Positions 34,062 to 42,230 of a DNA stretch of 48,869 nt are shown piece by piece. The position numbers and the translations under genes were made by a program. The stretch comes from Prevotellaceae bacterium UBA6417 (GTDB taxonomy: Bacteria > Bacteroidota > Bacteroidia > Bacteroidales > Bacteroidaceae): contig DJPH01000023.1 of NCBI GenBank assembly GCA_002439755.1, positions 1 through 48,869 of the forward strand, written 5' to 3'. The notes beneath the pieces are model-generated. The model did no database searches. It was not told the DNA's origin and was given only the letters and a program-made list of their open reading frames with translations. The first letter of the stretch is position 1; each line of letters begins with the position of its first letter.

Positions 34062-35296
34062 AAAAGCTTCTATTCTTCATAAGTTGTTTCATCCCTGCTT
34101 TGACGCTCTCCGCTCAAAGCATGTACATCTATCAAGACAACATCGCTACCGTAGTCAATGCCCCCACAGCCGGTGACATGACATACGGAAAAGAAACGCT
34201 GACCGTGCAAGGCATCACTTTCCCCCTGACAGCCGTCGACAGCATCATATTCAAGGACAACACCGTTCCGACCGACAGTGTGATAGTTGAATATGCCGGA
34301 AATGCGGCCAAAATCTACGTGCCCATACAAGTCAGCCCATATCTTACCGTCACCACGGAAGGGGCACATGTGTCCATCGCATCGTCACAAACAAACGACA
34401 ACGAAATCAAATATGCACTCAAAGGTGCGAGTCAGAACGGCTCTTTCTACCAAACAGGTACATACAAATGTTCCATTTACTTGAACGGAGTAAGTCTGAC
34501 AAGCTCCAAAGGAGCAGCCATTAACATCGACAATGGCAAGCGCATCAACGTATATGTTGCCGATGGAACGACAAACAGTCTCACCGACTGCACCGGCGGC
34601 ACGCAAGCTGCCTGCTTCCGCATCAAGGGGCATGCAGAGTTCAGGGGCAACGGCACACTTAACATTGCCGGCAACTCCAAGCATGCTTACAAGTCAAACG
34701 AATATACCATTCTGAAAAAGACTTTCGGAGGCATCATCAATATCACAAAAGCAGCAAACGATGCCATGCACATCAGTCAATACTTTGAGATGAACAACGG
34801 CAACATCAATATCAAGGATACGGCCGGCGACGGCATCCAATGCGACACAACCGACGACAAGACAGACGAGCTAAACGGCCAGTTGATTCTTAATGGCGGC
34901 AATATTGTCATGACTCTTAACGGTGACAATGCTGCAGGGCTGAAAAGCGACTCGTTGTTCACATGCACCGGAGGCACTTATACCATTACCATGAACGGCA
35001 AAAACTCTGATGGTGCCGATGTCTATGCAGCCCTTATCAATGACAACACTTCTTCGCCCAACTTCACCATCACGCAAAACGGCGGTTACCTCAATGCTTC
35101 CGATGGCAGCAAGAAAAAGAGTTCATGCTTCAAGACAGAATCCGACATGCGCTTCCTGGCCGGAACAATGAACGTCTACTTTAATAAAGACCTAAAAGCA
35201 AAAGGCGTAAAAGTCGGAGGCAATTACTACTACACAGCAAAGGCTAAATTGAATGTTTCTCCCGATGTTGAAGGTTCTCTCATCCCTGTCAAGTAA
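34058..35296 (+). CDS. Secreted carbohydrate-binding protein (DUF4353-like)
   Basis: A 412-aa secreted protein. The signal peptide (MKKLLFFISCFIPALTLSAQ) is followed by a short module with MTYGKETLTVQGITF and VDSIIF, then from residue ~95 a right-handed beta-helix-like domain: TGTYKCSIYLNGVSLTSSKGAAINIDNGKRINVYVADGTTNSL and the run of GNGTLNIAGN, GGIINITKAANDAMHIS, NNGNINIKDTAGDGIQC, LNGGNIVMTLNGDNAAGLK repeats. This is the DUF4353 pattern, whose founder Cthe_2159 binds cellulose and pectin fragments. It ends without a sorting domain. The small sorting-domain gene overlaps its start, and VTC/DUF4956 genes lie just upstream; from memory, DUF4353 proteins often neighbour such genes. Confidence 0.82.
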   Translation: MKKLLFFISCFIPALTLSAQSMYIYQDNIATVVNAPTAGDMTYGKETLTVQGITFPLTAVDSIIFKDNTVPTDSVIVEYAGNAAKIYVPIQVSPYLTVTTEGAHVSIASSQTNDNEIKYALKGASQNGSFYQTGTYKCSIYLNGVSLTSSKGAAINIDNGKRINVYVADGTTNSLTDCTGGTQAACFRIKGHAEFRGNGTLNIAGNSKHAYKSNEYTILKKTFGGIINITKAANDAMHISQYFEMNNGNINIKDTAGDGIQCDTTDDKTDELNGQLILNGGNIVMTLNGDNAAGLKSDSLFTCTGGTYTITMNGKNSDGADVYAALINDNTSSPNFTITQNGGYLNASDGSKKKSSCFKTESDMRFLAGTMNVYFNKDLKAKGVKVGGNYYYTAKAKLNVSPDVEGSLIPVK

Positions 35297-35313
35297 ATAG
35301 TCATTGATATCAT

Positions 35314-35366
35314 AAAATCTGCACGGCATTTCCTTGACGCAAATGACGTGCAGATTTTTGTTTTTA
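35314..35366 (+). terminator. Intrinsic terminator after the DUF4353-like gene
   Basis: AAAATCTGCACG (35314-35325) pairs perfectly with CGTGCAGATTTT (35347-35358), followed by TG and five T residues. Confidence 0.9.
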
Positions 35367-35391
35367 TCATACGTATCTCCATTACCCCCCC

Positions 35392-36285
35392 ATGACACAT
35401 ATTGCAGCAATTGACATCGGCAGCAATGCCTGCCGCCTGCTTATCAAAGAGATAGAAAGCATGAAAGGCCGTTATGTGCCGGAAGTACGCCCCACATACG
35501 ACTTTTTCACCCGTACACCCATCAAATTGGGAGCGGATGTCTATGCCGGTGGCACTGTATCACACGAGAAAACAGAAAAGCTCATACAAGCCATTGCCCA
35601 ATATAAGGATGAAATGGACAAACACCATGTCGTTCGCTTCCGTGCATGTGCCACGGCCGCATTAAGAGACGCAGCCAACGGCATCGAAGTTGTTGAAGCT
35701 GTATTCAAAAAGACAGGCATAAAAATCCAAATCATCTCCGGACAGGAAGAGGCCTCCCTTGCACGGCTCAGCTACTACATGCAACCAAAGGCTGCTACAG
35801 GCTATCTGCTGTTTGCCGATGTCGGCGGAGGAAGCACGGACATCAGCCTATGCCACAACCGTGAGCCACTCTACACCCACTCCTTCCGTGTTGGCTCCAT
35901 GCGTATGAACAACCATACGCAACGACAAGAAGACATGCAGGACTTGATTGATGAAATCCAAAATCTATCCGGCCAATACAAGCCCCTGCACTTGATAGGA
36001 AGCGGGGGAAGCATCCATAAAATATGCCGCATGTTCGCCCCTGACGAACATACAGACACCATCACTACCAATAATATAGAAAAGCTGCACAGTCTGTTGA
36101 AGCCCCTCGACATAAAACAGCGAATGGAACTTTACCAACTCAAGCAAGACCGCGCTGAAATCATCGTTGAAGCTGCCGAAATATTTCTCAATATAGCTCA
36201 CGCCGCCAATGTGCCGTCCCTTCAAGCCCCACGCATCGGGGTTCGCGATGGAATCATTGCCTCATTGATGCAAACTCTTGGTTAA
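35392..36285 (+). CDS. Ppx/GppA phosphatase family protein
   Basis: A 297-aa ASKHA-fold enzyme that hydrolyses polyphosphate or pppGpp in the family. The phosphate-1 motif is AAIDIGSNACRLLI at the N terminus, phosphate-2 is FADVGGGSTDISL and the adenosine-type motif is LIGSGGSIHKI. The protein has only the two core domains and lacks the C-terminal HD-like extension of E. coli Ppx. It lies just beyond the terminator of the VTC/DUF4353 region, so it is a separate transcript, but its closeness to a probable polyphosphate polymerase suggests polyphosphate as substrate. The sequence alone cannot separate exopolyphosphatase from guanosine pentaphosphatase. Confidence 0.9.
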   Translation: MTHIAAIDIGSNACRLLIKEIESMKGRYVPEVRPTYDFFTRTPIKLGADVYAGGTVSHEKTEKLIQAIAQYKDEMDKHHVVRFRACATAALRDAANGIEVVEAVFKKTGIKIQIISGQEEASLARLSYYMQPKAATGYLLFADVGGGSTDISLCHNREPLYTHSFRVGSMRMNNHTQRQEDMQDLIDEIQNLSGQYKPLHLIGSGGSIHKICRMFAPDEHTDTITTNNIEKLHSLLKPLDIKQRMELYQLKQDRAEIIVEAAEIFLNIAHAANVPSLQAPRIGVRDGIIASLMQTLG

Positions 36286-36376
36286 AACATCGGAGCTGAT
36301 CCCATTTCACATCTTTTCAGACTTCAACCTGTTATACTCGACAAGCAAAGCTGTCCTAACATAAAAGGACAAAAGC

Positions 36377-36910
36377 ATGGATGATTCGCAGATTGTTGAC
36401 AATATCCTCAAGCAACACGACACAAGGCTGTTCGGAGTACTCGTCGAGAAGTACTCCGGTCTGGTATTCTCGAAAGCCATGGGCATTACGCACAACAAGG
36501 AACTTTCTGCCGAAATCACCCAGCAGACTTTCATCAAAGCTTACATGAATCTTGACGCGTGGAACAGAGGCAATTCACTTGCCCCTTGGCTCTCCGTCAT
36601 ATCCGCACACATCGCCATCAGCTTGCTCGACAAGATGAAACGGCAGCAAGCATCAGATGTCTGCGAAGATATTGCTGACGAGCCCTACGATGACGAACAT
36701 GAGCAGCAATTGTGCCACCTTCACGAGGCCATCAAACTGTTGCCATCGCAAGATCGCGAAATCATCCGTCTGCATTACTATCAGAAACTAAAAGCCCATG
36801 AAATTGCGAAGAAGCTCAGACTCACTCCTGCCAATGTCCTTATGAAGCTTCACCGAATACGTGAGAAACTAAGACTACAACTAAAAGCACACGACCATGA
36901 ACAATACTGA
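36377..36910 (+). CDS. ECF-type sigma-70 family sigma factor
   Basis: A 177-aa sigma factor with only regions 2 and 4. Region 2 spans ~12-80 (LFGVLVEKYSGLVFSKAMGITHNKELSAEITQQTFIKAYMNLDAW, with the core-binding and -10-binding helices). Region 4 spans ~115-168 (IKLLPSQDREIIRLHYYQKLKAHEIAKKLRLTPANVLMKLHRIREKLR, a helix-turn-helix). A 14-nt overlap couples it to a small membrane protein gene, the usual arrangement for a sigma factor and its membrane regulator. Its targets are unknown. Confidence 0.9.
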   Translation: MDDSQIVDNILKQHDTRLFGVLVEKYSGLVFSKAMGITHNKELSAEITQQTFIKAYMNLDAWNRGNSLAPWLSVISAHIAISLLDKMKRQQASDVCEDIADEPYDDEHEQQLCHLHEAIKLLPSQDREIIRLHYYQKLKAHEIAKKLRLTPANVLMKLHRIREKLRLQLKAHDHEQY

Positions 36911-37211
36911 ACTCGACCAATTGATTGTTGAGACCATCGAACGCGACGAGACGCTCAAAGCCATCAACAAGAATATCCTGTCACACATACAGAAGAGCCA
37001 CCGCCATGCGGTTCTTGGCAAAGTCATAAAAATGATTGCCATCGCTTTCGGCTGCCCGTTGCTCTTTGCCACCTATTGCTGGACGACCTACAATAATGCA
37101 GCCCACAGCAACTTCTCGACGGTTGCACTCTGCTTTATAGGACTGACTGTTGTCATCTTGTTTATTTCGCTCTCTGCAATCATTACAAAAATTCATGCCG
37201 AAGATTTGTAA
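36897..37211 (+). CDS. Small membrane protein, candidate anti-sigma partner
   Basis: A 104-aa protein: a charged N-terminal ~45 residues (NTELDQLIVETIERDETLKAIN), then two membrane segments (~47-65 and ~76-97). It overlaps the sigma gene by 14 nt. Position and topology fit a cytoplasmic sigma-binding part tethered to the membrane. It lacks a recognisable zinc-binding anti-sigma motif (H-x3-C-x2-C), so if it is an anti-sigma factor it is of an unusual type. I do not recognise the family with confidence. Confidence 0.75.
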   Translation: MNNTELDQLIVETIERDETLKAINKNILSHIQKSHRHAVLGKVIKMIAIAFGCPLLFATYCWTTYNNAAHSNFSTVALCFIGLTVVILFISLSAIITKIHAEDL

Positions 37212-37274
37212 TAAAATGCCTTTCTGAGAGTCATAACACTGAATACAAATCAAACAATTAAACACATAAGAAAC

Positions 37275-37697
37275 ATGGAAGGAATCTTAGCAATCGTAAT
37301 GTCAATGGCTATCCCCATCGTGATAGCTATCTGCCTCACAGTTACAAGCATCACCAACAAACGCTCCGAGACCGAGCTCCGCAAGACCATTGCAGAAGCA
37401 AACAACATCGACCCGGAAACGGCCAAAGTGCTTGTTGCCCATCAACCACGCCACAACAGAAAGTGGAGATTTTCCACAACCAACTTAACGGGAGGCCTGT
37501 CATTGATAGGCTTGGGATTAGGTATGATTCTTGCCAGTTTAATGAATTTCGGCACAGGACAGCTCGAATTCTGGATTTCGCTGGCCTTTGGAACAGGTTT
37601 GGGTCTATTAGCCTCGTTCCTCATCACGTGGAAATTGAGTTCAAAGATGGAACAAAAAGAAAAAGCTGAAGAAACAGAGGACAACAATCCGGATTGA
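37275..37697 (+). CDS. DUF6249-like membrane protein
   Basis: A 140-aa protein with a membrane segment at the N terminus (~5-25), a cytoplasmic stretch (NKRSETELRKTIAEANNIDPETAKVLV) and two further membrane segments (~69-91 and ~95-116), ending in a charged Glu/Lys-rich tail. This fits DUF6249, which commonly sits next to ECF sigma genes in Bacteroidota as far as I recall. It lies 63 bp after the previous gene and before a terminator, so it probably closes the sigma operon. Function unknown. Confidence 0.75.
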   Translation: MEGILAIVMSMAIPIVIAICLTVTSITNKRSETELRKTIAEANNIDPETAKVLVAHQPRHNRKWRFSTTNLTGGLSLIGLGLGMILASLMNFGTGQLEFWISLAFGTGLGLLASFLITWKLSSKMEQKEKAEETEDNNPD

Positions 37698-37724
37698 CAA
37701 CATCCTGACAGCCGCTAAATCTAC

Positions 37725-37764
37725 AAACGCTCCGAAAGCCATACAATGGCTATCCGGAGCGTTT
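37725..37764. terminator. Bidirectional hairpin between the sigma operon and pyrH
   Basis: AAACGCTCCG (37725-37734) pairs with CGGAGCGTTT (37755-37764), with an inner AGCCAT/ATGGCT stem. It lies between two convergent genes and its ends are A/T-rich on both sides, so it can serve both. Confidence 0.75.
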
Positions 37765-37789
37765 GCCGTATTGTATGCAAACAGCACCC

Positions 37790-38500
37790 TTAGTTATGCA
37801 CGAGCGTTCCTATCTGCTCACCATCCAACACCTTTTTCAGATTTCCATATATGTCCATGTTGAACACGTAAATAGGCAGACCGTTTTCCTTGCACATTGT
37901 AGTTGCGGTGAGATCCATCACCTTCAGACCTCTATTGTAAATCTCATCATACGTTATGTCATGGAATTTGGTCGCAGTCGGATCCTTTTCAGGGTCTGCC
38001 GTATAGATGCCATCTACACGCGTACCTTTCAACATCACGTCGGCTTCGATTTCAATACCGCGCAGCGACGAGCCCGTATCAGTGGTAAAATAGGGATTGC
38101 CCGTTCCGCCACTCATGATAACCACCTCGCCATCGTTCAGCAGACGCAAAGCTTTCCATTTACTATAAAACTCTCCGATAGGCTCCATTCTGATGGCTGT
38201 CAGCACACGGCTCGGCACACCTACTGCACCAAGGGCACTGCTCAATGCCAGTGAATTGATTACCGTGGCACACATTCCCATCTGGTCTCCTTTGACCCGG
38301 TCAAAGCCCTTGCCTGCACCGCTCAGGCCCCGGAATATGTTTCCACCGCCTATAACTATACCTATCTGGACACCCATCTCGCGCGCTTCCTTGATTTGCG
38401 CGGCATAATCGTTAAGACGGCAAACGTCTATGCCGTATCCTTGCTGACCGGCAAGGCTCTCGCCGCTCAGTTTCAATAACACTCTTTTAAAGATTGCCAT
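37790..38500 (-). CDS. pyrH: UMP kinase
   Basis: A 236-aa amino-acid-kinase-fold enzyme that phosphorylates UMP to UDP in the cytoplasm. The start is MAIFKRVLLKLSGESL; the longer frame upstream lies across the promoter. Motifs seen are KLSGESLAGQQGYGID, IGIVIGGGNIFRG, DQMGMCATVINSLAL, and GGTGNPYFTTDTGSSLRGIEIEADVMLKGTRVDGIYTADP. Length is typical. It is a single gene, divergent from lolD, with a hairpin between it and the convergent sigma operon. Confidence 0.96.
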   Translation of the reverse strand: MAIFKRVLLKLSGESLAGQQGYGIDVCRLNDYAAQIKEAREMGVQIGIVIGGGNIFRGLSGAGKGFDRVKGDQMGMCATVINSLALSSALGAVGVPSRVLTAIRMEPIGEFYSKWKALRLLNDGEVVIMSGGTGNPYFTTDTGSSLRGIEIEADVMLKGTRVDGIYTADPEKDPTATKFHDITYDEIYNRGLKVMDLTATTMCKENGLPIYVFNMDIYGNLKKVLDGEQIGTLVHN

Positions 38501-38543
38501 GTTTTTATCTCGCTTTTTCTTGTATAAACTCCATTCGCTAAAG

Positions 38544-38551
38544 CAAAAGTA
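38544..38551 (-). promoter_or_regulatory. Promoter -7 element for pyrH
   Basis: TACTTTTG on the minus strand, 43 bp before the ATG, matches TAnnTTTG. No clear -33 box. Confidence 0.55.
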
Positions 38552-38653
38552 CAAAAAACAAGTTACACTCCACCTTCCTTTGCACGTATTCTCACATGCA
38601 ACAGCGAAAAAACACAAGCCACCCGTTTGAATTCCATTATTAATCCGTAAAAA

Positions 38654-38685
38654 TTTGGTGCGTCATAAAAGAACGCCTAATTTTG
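38654..38685 (+). promoter_or_regulatory. Promoter for lolD and the CvfB-like gene
   Basis: TTTG (38654-38657) and TAATTTTG (38678-38685) are 20 nt apart, a full match to the Bacteroidota pattern, 16 bp before the start codon. Confidence 0.78.
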
Positions 38686-38701
38686 CAGAAGAAATAATAG
38701 C

Positions 38702-39379
38702 ATGATAGATATCAACGGCATTACAAAAAGTTTTGGTGCGCTTCGCGTACTGAAAGGCATTGACCTCCATGTCGACAAAGGAGAAATTGTGAGCATTGTC
38801 GGGCCGAGCGGTGCCGGGAAAACCACCTTGCTCCAAATCATAGGCACATTGGATAAGCCTGACTCAGGAAGCATTGTCATTGCAGGCCAAGACATCTCGG
38901 GTATGAAATCCAAGTCATTGGCAAAATTTCGTTGCACCAATATTGGTTTTGTATTCCAGTTTCACCAGTTGCTACCCGAATTCACGGCATTGGAAAACGT
39001 CATGATTCCGGCTTTCATTGCAGGCAACAGCTATAAAGAAAGCCGTGAACATGCCATGGAGTTACTCAATTTCATGAAATTGAGCGATAGGGCGAACCAC
39101 CGTCCCAAAGAACTTTCGGGAGGTGAGAACCAGCGTGTAGCCGTTGCACGTGCTTTGATAAACAATCCGGCCGTCATTTTGGCCGACGAGCCTTCGGGTA
39201 GCTTGGACACTAAAAACAAAACCGAACTCCACAAACTGTTTTTCGACTTGCGCGACAAGATGGGACAGACATTCGTCATCGTGACTCACGACGAATCGTT
39301 GGCCTCACTGACCGACCGCACCATACACATGAAAGACGGTATCATTTCGCATACAAGGACAGACAATCCAACCATCTAA
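38702..39379 (+). CDS. lolD: LolD-like ABC transporter ATP-binding protein
   Basis: A 225-aa ATPase of the MacB/LolD group. Walker A is GPSGAGKTT (residues 37-45), the signature LSGGENQRVAVARAL, Walker B VILADEPSGSLD, and VIVTHDESLA has the switch His. LolD powers release of outer-membrane lipoproteins from the inner membrane with LolCE. No permease gene is adjacent, which is common in Bacteroidota where lolCE lies elsewhere; other MacB-type roles cannot be excluded. The next gene starts 15 bp downstream. Confidence 0.85.
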   Translation: MIDINGITKSFGALRVLKGIDLHVDKGEIVSIVGPSGAGKTTLLQIIGTLDKPDSGSIVIAGQDISGMKSKSLAKFRCTNIGFVFQFHQLLPEFTALENVMIPAFIAGNSYKESREHAMELLNFMKLSDRANHRPKELSGGENQRVAVARALINNPAVILADEPSGSLDTKNKTELHKLFFDLRDKMGQTFVIVTHDESLASLTDRTIHMKDGIISHTRTDNPTI

Positions 39380-39394
39380 CAAAGCTTTCCAGCC

Positions 39395-40234
39395 ATGCAA
39401 ATCGGGCATTTCAACCGACTACGTATCATACGATTTACCGACCATGGAGCCATTCTCGATGCCGACGGCAAGGACATTCTGATGCCCAAGAAATATGTCA
39501 CCGACGACATGCACGCCGGCGACGAAGTAAATGCTTTTGTCTACCTTGACCAATCAGGTCGGTTGGTGGCCACACAAGAAACGCCGTTGGCAGAAGTCGG
39601 CCAATTTGCCTTTTTGGAAGTTGCATGGACCAACCGCTTTGGTGCATTCATGAACTGGGGATTGATGAAGGATTTGTTTGTCCCGTTCAGCGAACAAGGG
39701 AAGCGATTCGTTCAAGGCAGAAGCTATTGGGTATATATCTACATCGATGAAAAGACTGGACGAATTGTAGGTACATCGAAAATCGATCGTTACATATCTG
39801 ATGACCACCCGACGTTTGCCCCGGGCCAGGAAGTTGATGCCTTCGTCTGGAAACAAACAGATTTGGGCTACAAAGTCATCGTTGAAAGCACATTTGAAGG
39901 CCTTATCTACCGCAACGAAACATTCTCGGCCATACATATCGGCGACAAACTGAAAGCGATTGTAAAACAAGTACGCGATGACGGTAAAATAGACCTTGCC
40001 CTGCAACACTCGGGGAAAAGACTCATCGACGGATTCGCCAACACCCTGATGCGTGAGCTTTACAATGCCGACGGCTTCCTACCATATGGCGACCATACGC
40101 CGGCCGATGAAATAGCCGACCGTTTCCACGTAAGCAAAAAGACTTTTAAAAAGACCATCGGGGCGCTTTACCGGCAACGTGCCATTGAAATAACCGACGA
40201 TGGAATCTGCTTTGCTAAACAACGGGAAGACTAA
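39395..40234 (+). CDS. S1-like RNA-binding protein, CvfB family
   Basis: A 279-aa protein with the CvfB layout: tandem S1-like OB domains (residues ~1-60, ~65-135 and ~140-210) and a C-terminal winged helix (HTPADEIADRFHVSKKTFKKTIGALYRQRAIEI). Recognisable pieces are VAWTNRFGAFMNWGLMKDLFVPFSEQ and IVKQVRDDGKIDLALQ. CvfB binds RNA and affects virulence regulation in Staphylococcus; the role in Bacteroidota is undefined. Its last 20 bp overlap the end of the convergent dgt gene. Confidence 0.88.
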   Translation: MQIGHFNRLRIIRFTDHGAILDADGKDILMPKKYVTDDMHAGDEVNAFVYLDQSGRLVATQETPLAEVGQFAFLEVAWTNRFGAFMNWGLMKDLFVPFSEQGKRFVQGRSYWVYIYIDEKTGRIVGTSKIDRYISDDHPTFAPGQEVDAFVWKQTDLGYKVIVESTFEGLIYRNETFSAIHIGDKLKAIVKQVRDDGKIDLALQHSGKRLIDGFANTLMRELYNADGFLPYGDHTPADEIADRFHVSKKTFKKTIGALYRQRAIEITDDGICFAKQRED

Positions 40235-41606
40235 GACCCGTTATTTTCCTGTAAAGATCCAAAGCATACACATCCGTCATGCCCGTAATGTAGTCCAGCA
40301 TTCCCATGACACGACCATGCAATTTCGGGTGACGAATCTGATACTGATTAGGCACACGATCAATCAACAAACGGCTGTAAGCCTTACCGGGTTCTAATAT
40401 GGCATCTGTCATCAAATCCAACAAAGTATAGATGATGCGGTAGCCTGCCAATTCCACATCCAGCACATCCCTTGAAGTATAAACATGCTTTTTGGCGTAA
40501 TTGGCGCAAGCACGAAACGCCCGTAGGCATCTTTCGCTTGTATGTTCTATCAAAGAGCCCTGCAAACGCCCTTCCAGAATTTCCTCTTCGTGATTAACAA
40601 AAGCTTTCACGCACTCTTGCTCAATCATATTGATTACACACGAACGATAGTACATCACTCTTTCGTTCGGGTCGGTGACATAAGGATGGGCAGAGCATAT
40701 CCTTTCACGCATGTCGCCATCGAAAAAGCCAAGCAGCAAGTCACATGTCTGCTCAGTTGTCAGCAAATGCAACTTATGGGCATCCTCGATGTCCATGATC
40801 TCATAGCAAATATCATCGGCCGCCTCAACAAAATAGGCCAACGGATAACGAACATACCGTTTGCCGGCACCTCCATCATCATGCAGGCAAATAATGCCCA
40901 AATCGTGAGCTATTGTTTCATAGTCATGCACCTCACTTTGAAAGAAACCGAATTTGGGATGTCCCTCCGACAAGACAGACGTGTAGGGATACTTTACAAT
41001 TGAAGCAAGAACACTGTAAGTCATCACATAGCCCCCTTTGCGCCGCCCGTCATATTGATGGGTCAACAAACGAAAAGCATTGGCATTCCCGTCAAAGTTG
41101 ATAATGTCACTCCACAGCCATCCACCCAGCTCATCGCCGCATTCACTAATAATACGGTCACGGATTTTTTGACCTTTACCCTCTGAAAAAAAACTGGAAA
41201 TAGCTCGTTCTCCGGAATGACCGAAAGGAGGATTGCCCAAATCGTGAGCCAAACAAGCCGGCGAAACGATAGAGCCCAACATTGATACGGCGGTATCCTT
41301 CAACTCGGGATGTTTCTTCTGCAACTCACGGGCCACATCATTGCCCAAAGAACGCCCTACACTCGACACTTCAAGACTATGCGTCAGCCTGTTATGCACA
41401 AATACACTTCCGGGAAGAGGAAACACCTGCGTCTTGTTCTGCAAGCGGCGAAAAGGGGAAGAAAAAATCAAACGGTCGTAATCACGTTGAAACTCCGTCC
41501 TGTGCTCAGCCATTCCACGATGCCCGTATTCCTGTCCCAAACGCTTAGACGAAATCAGTTTCAACCAATCCATCCTTTTTATATCATTCTCGATAACTTC
41601 CATCAT
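40215..41606 (-). CDS. dgt: dGTP triphosphohydrolase (dGTPase)
   Basis: A 463-aa HD-domain enzyme that hydrolyses dGTP (or other dNTPs) to the nucleoside and triphosphate. The N-terminal FSSPFRRLQNKTQVFPLP is typical, metal ligands are in RLTHSLEV (His) and AHDLGNPPFGHSGE (His-Asp and the second His), and VEAADDICYEIMDIEDA supplies the last Asp. The C-terminal helices have normal length. ATG at 41606 or the next codon can start it. It converges with the CvfB-like gene and overlaps it by 20 bp; dut, another dNTP-pool enzyme, diverges from it. Confidence 0.93.
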   Translation of the reverse strand: MMEVIENDIKRMDWLKLISSKRLGQEYGHRGMAEHRTEFQRDYDRLIFSSPFRRLQNKTQVFPLPGSVFVHNRLTHSLEVSSVGRSLGNDVARELQKKHPELKDTAVSMLGSIVSPACLAHDLGNPPFGHSGERAISSFFSEGKGQKIRDRIISECGDELGGWLWSDIINFDGNANAFRLLTHQYDGRRKGGYVMTYSVLASIVKYPYTSVLSEGHPKFGFFQSEVHDYETIAHDLGIICLHDDGGAGKRYVRYPLAYFVEAADDICYEIMDIEDAHKLHLLTTEQTCDLLLGFFDGDMRERICSAHPYVTDPNERVMYYRSCVINMIEQECVKAFVNHEEEILEGRLQGSLIEHTSERCLRAFRACANYAKKHVYTSRDVLDVELAGYRIIYTLLDLMTDAILEPGKAYSRLLIDRVPNQYQIRHPKLHGRVMGMLDYITGMTDVYALDLYRKITGLSLPVV

Positions 41607-41626
41607 CCTTTAATTTGTTGAAGTCA

Positions 41627-41634
41627 CAAAGTTA
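41627..41634 (-). promoter_or_regulatory. Promoter -7 element for dgt
   Basis: TAACTTTG on the minus strand, 20 bp before the ATG, matches TAnnTTTG. It lies about 75 bp from the divergent dut promoter. Confidence 0.6.
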
Positions 41635-41708
41635 CGAATTTGATGAAAATCTTTCTGCGCAAGAATGAACAAACCGCTTTCAAGCCGATAACTATGGACA
41701 ACTTTTGC

Positions 41709-41716
41709 TAACTTTG
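41709..41716 (+). promoter_or_regulatory. Promoter -7 element for dut and the downstream envelope genes
   Basis: TAACTTTG matches TAnnTTTG. Its position means the TTG at 41705 cannot be the dut start codon. Confidence 0.6.
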
Positions 41717-41743
41717 CCGCTTAAAGCAACCAACATGCCTACC

Positions 41744-42178
41744 ATGAAAGTAAAAATCATCAACCGTTCTCACCACAGCCTTCCATTGTATGCCACAGAA
41801 GGCAGTGCAGGCATGGACCTTCGTGCCAATTTAGAAGAACCTTTCACTCTGAAATCCCATGAACGCGCCTTGATTCCTACCGGACTTTACATAGCTCTTC
41901 CTCAAGGATATGAAGCTCAAATACGGCCACGCTCCGGATTAGCTTTGAAAAAAGGTATAGGATTGCTGAATTCACCCGGAACCATAGATTCCGACTACCG
42001 TGGGGAAATAGGAATCATCATGATTAACCACTCCGATGAAGACTTTATCATCAACGACGGCGAACGCATTGCACAAATGGTCATCGCACGCTATGAACGA
42101 GCTGAATGGGCACAAGTGGAAACATTAGACGAGACAGAGCGTGGAGCCGGCGGATTCGGACACACCGGCATCAAATAA
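41744..42178 (+). CDS. dut: dUTP diphosphatase
   Basis: A 144-aa trimeric dUTPase that makes dUMP and keeps uracil out of DNA. I start at MKVKIINRS (the ATG at 41735 is three codons longer). All five motifs are visible: EGSAGMDLRAN, PRSGLALKKG, GLLNSPGTIDSDYRGEIG, ERIAQMVIA and the C-terminal GAGGFGHTG. Length matches the family. The TPR gene begins about 50 bp downstream on the same strand and may be co-transcribed. Confidence 0.95.
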   Translation: MKVKIINRSHHSLPLYATEGSAGMDLRANLEEPFTLKSHERALIPTGLYIALPQGYEAQIRPRSGLALKKGIGLLNSPGTIDSDYRGEIGIIMINHSDEDFIINDGERIAQMVIARYERAEWAQVETLDETERGAGGFGHTGIK

Positions 42179-42230
42179 CAGCTTACAAAAAGGAATGAAA
42201 AGGCAGACGCATATAGTAAGATTGAAAATC

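Noticed and set aside
37790..38617. Longer pyrH frame from 38617
   Set aside because: The extension runs across the pyrH promoter; the conserved start MAIFKRVLLKLSGES is at 38500.
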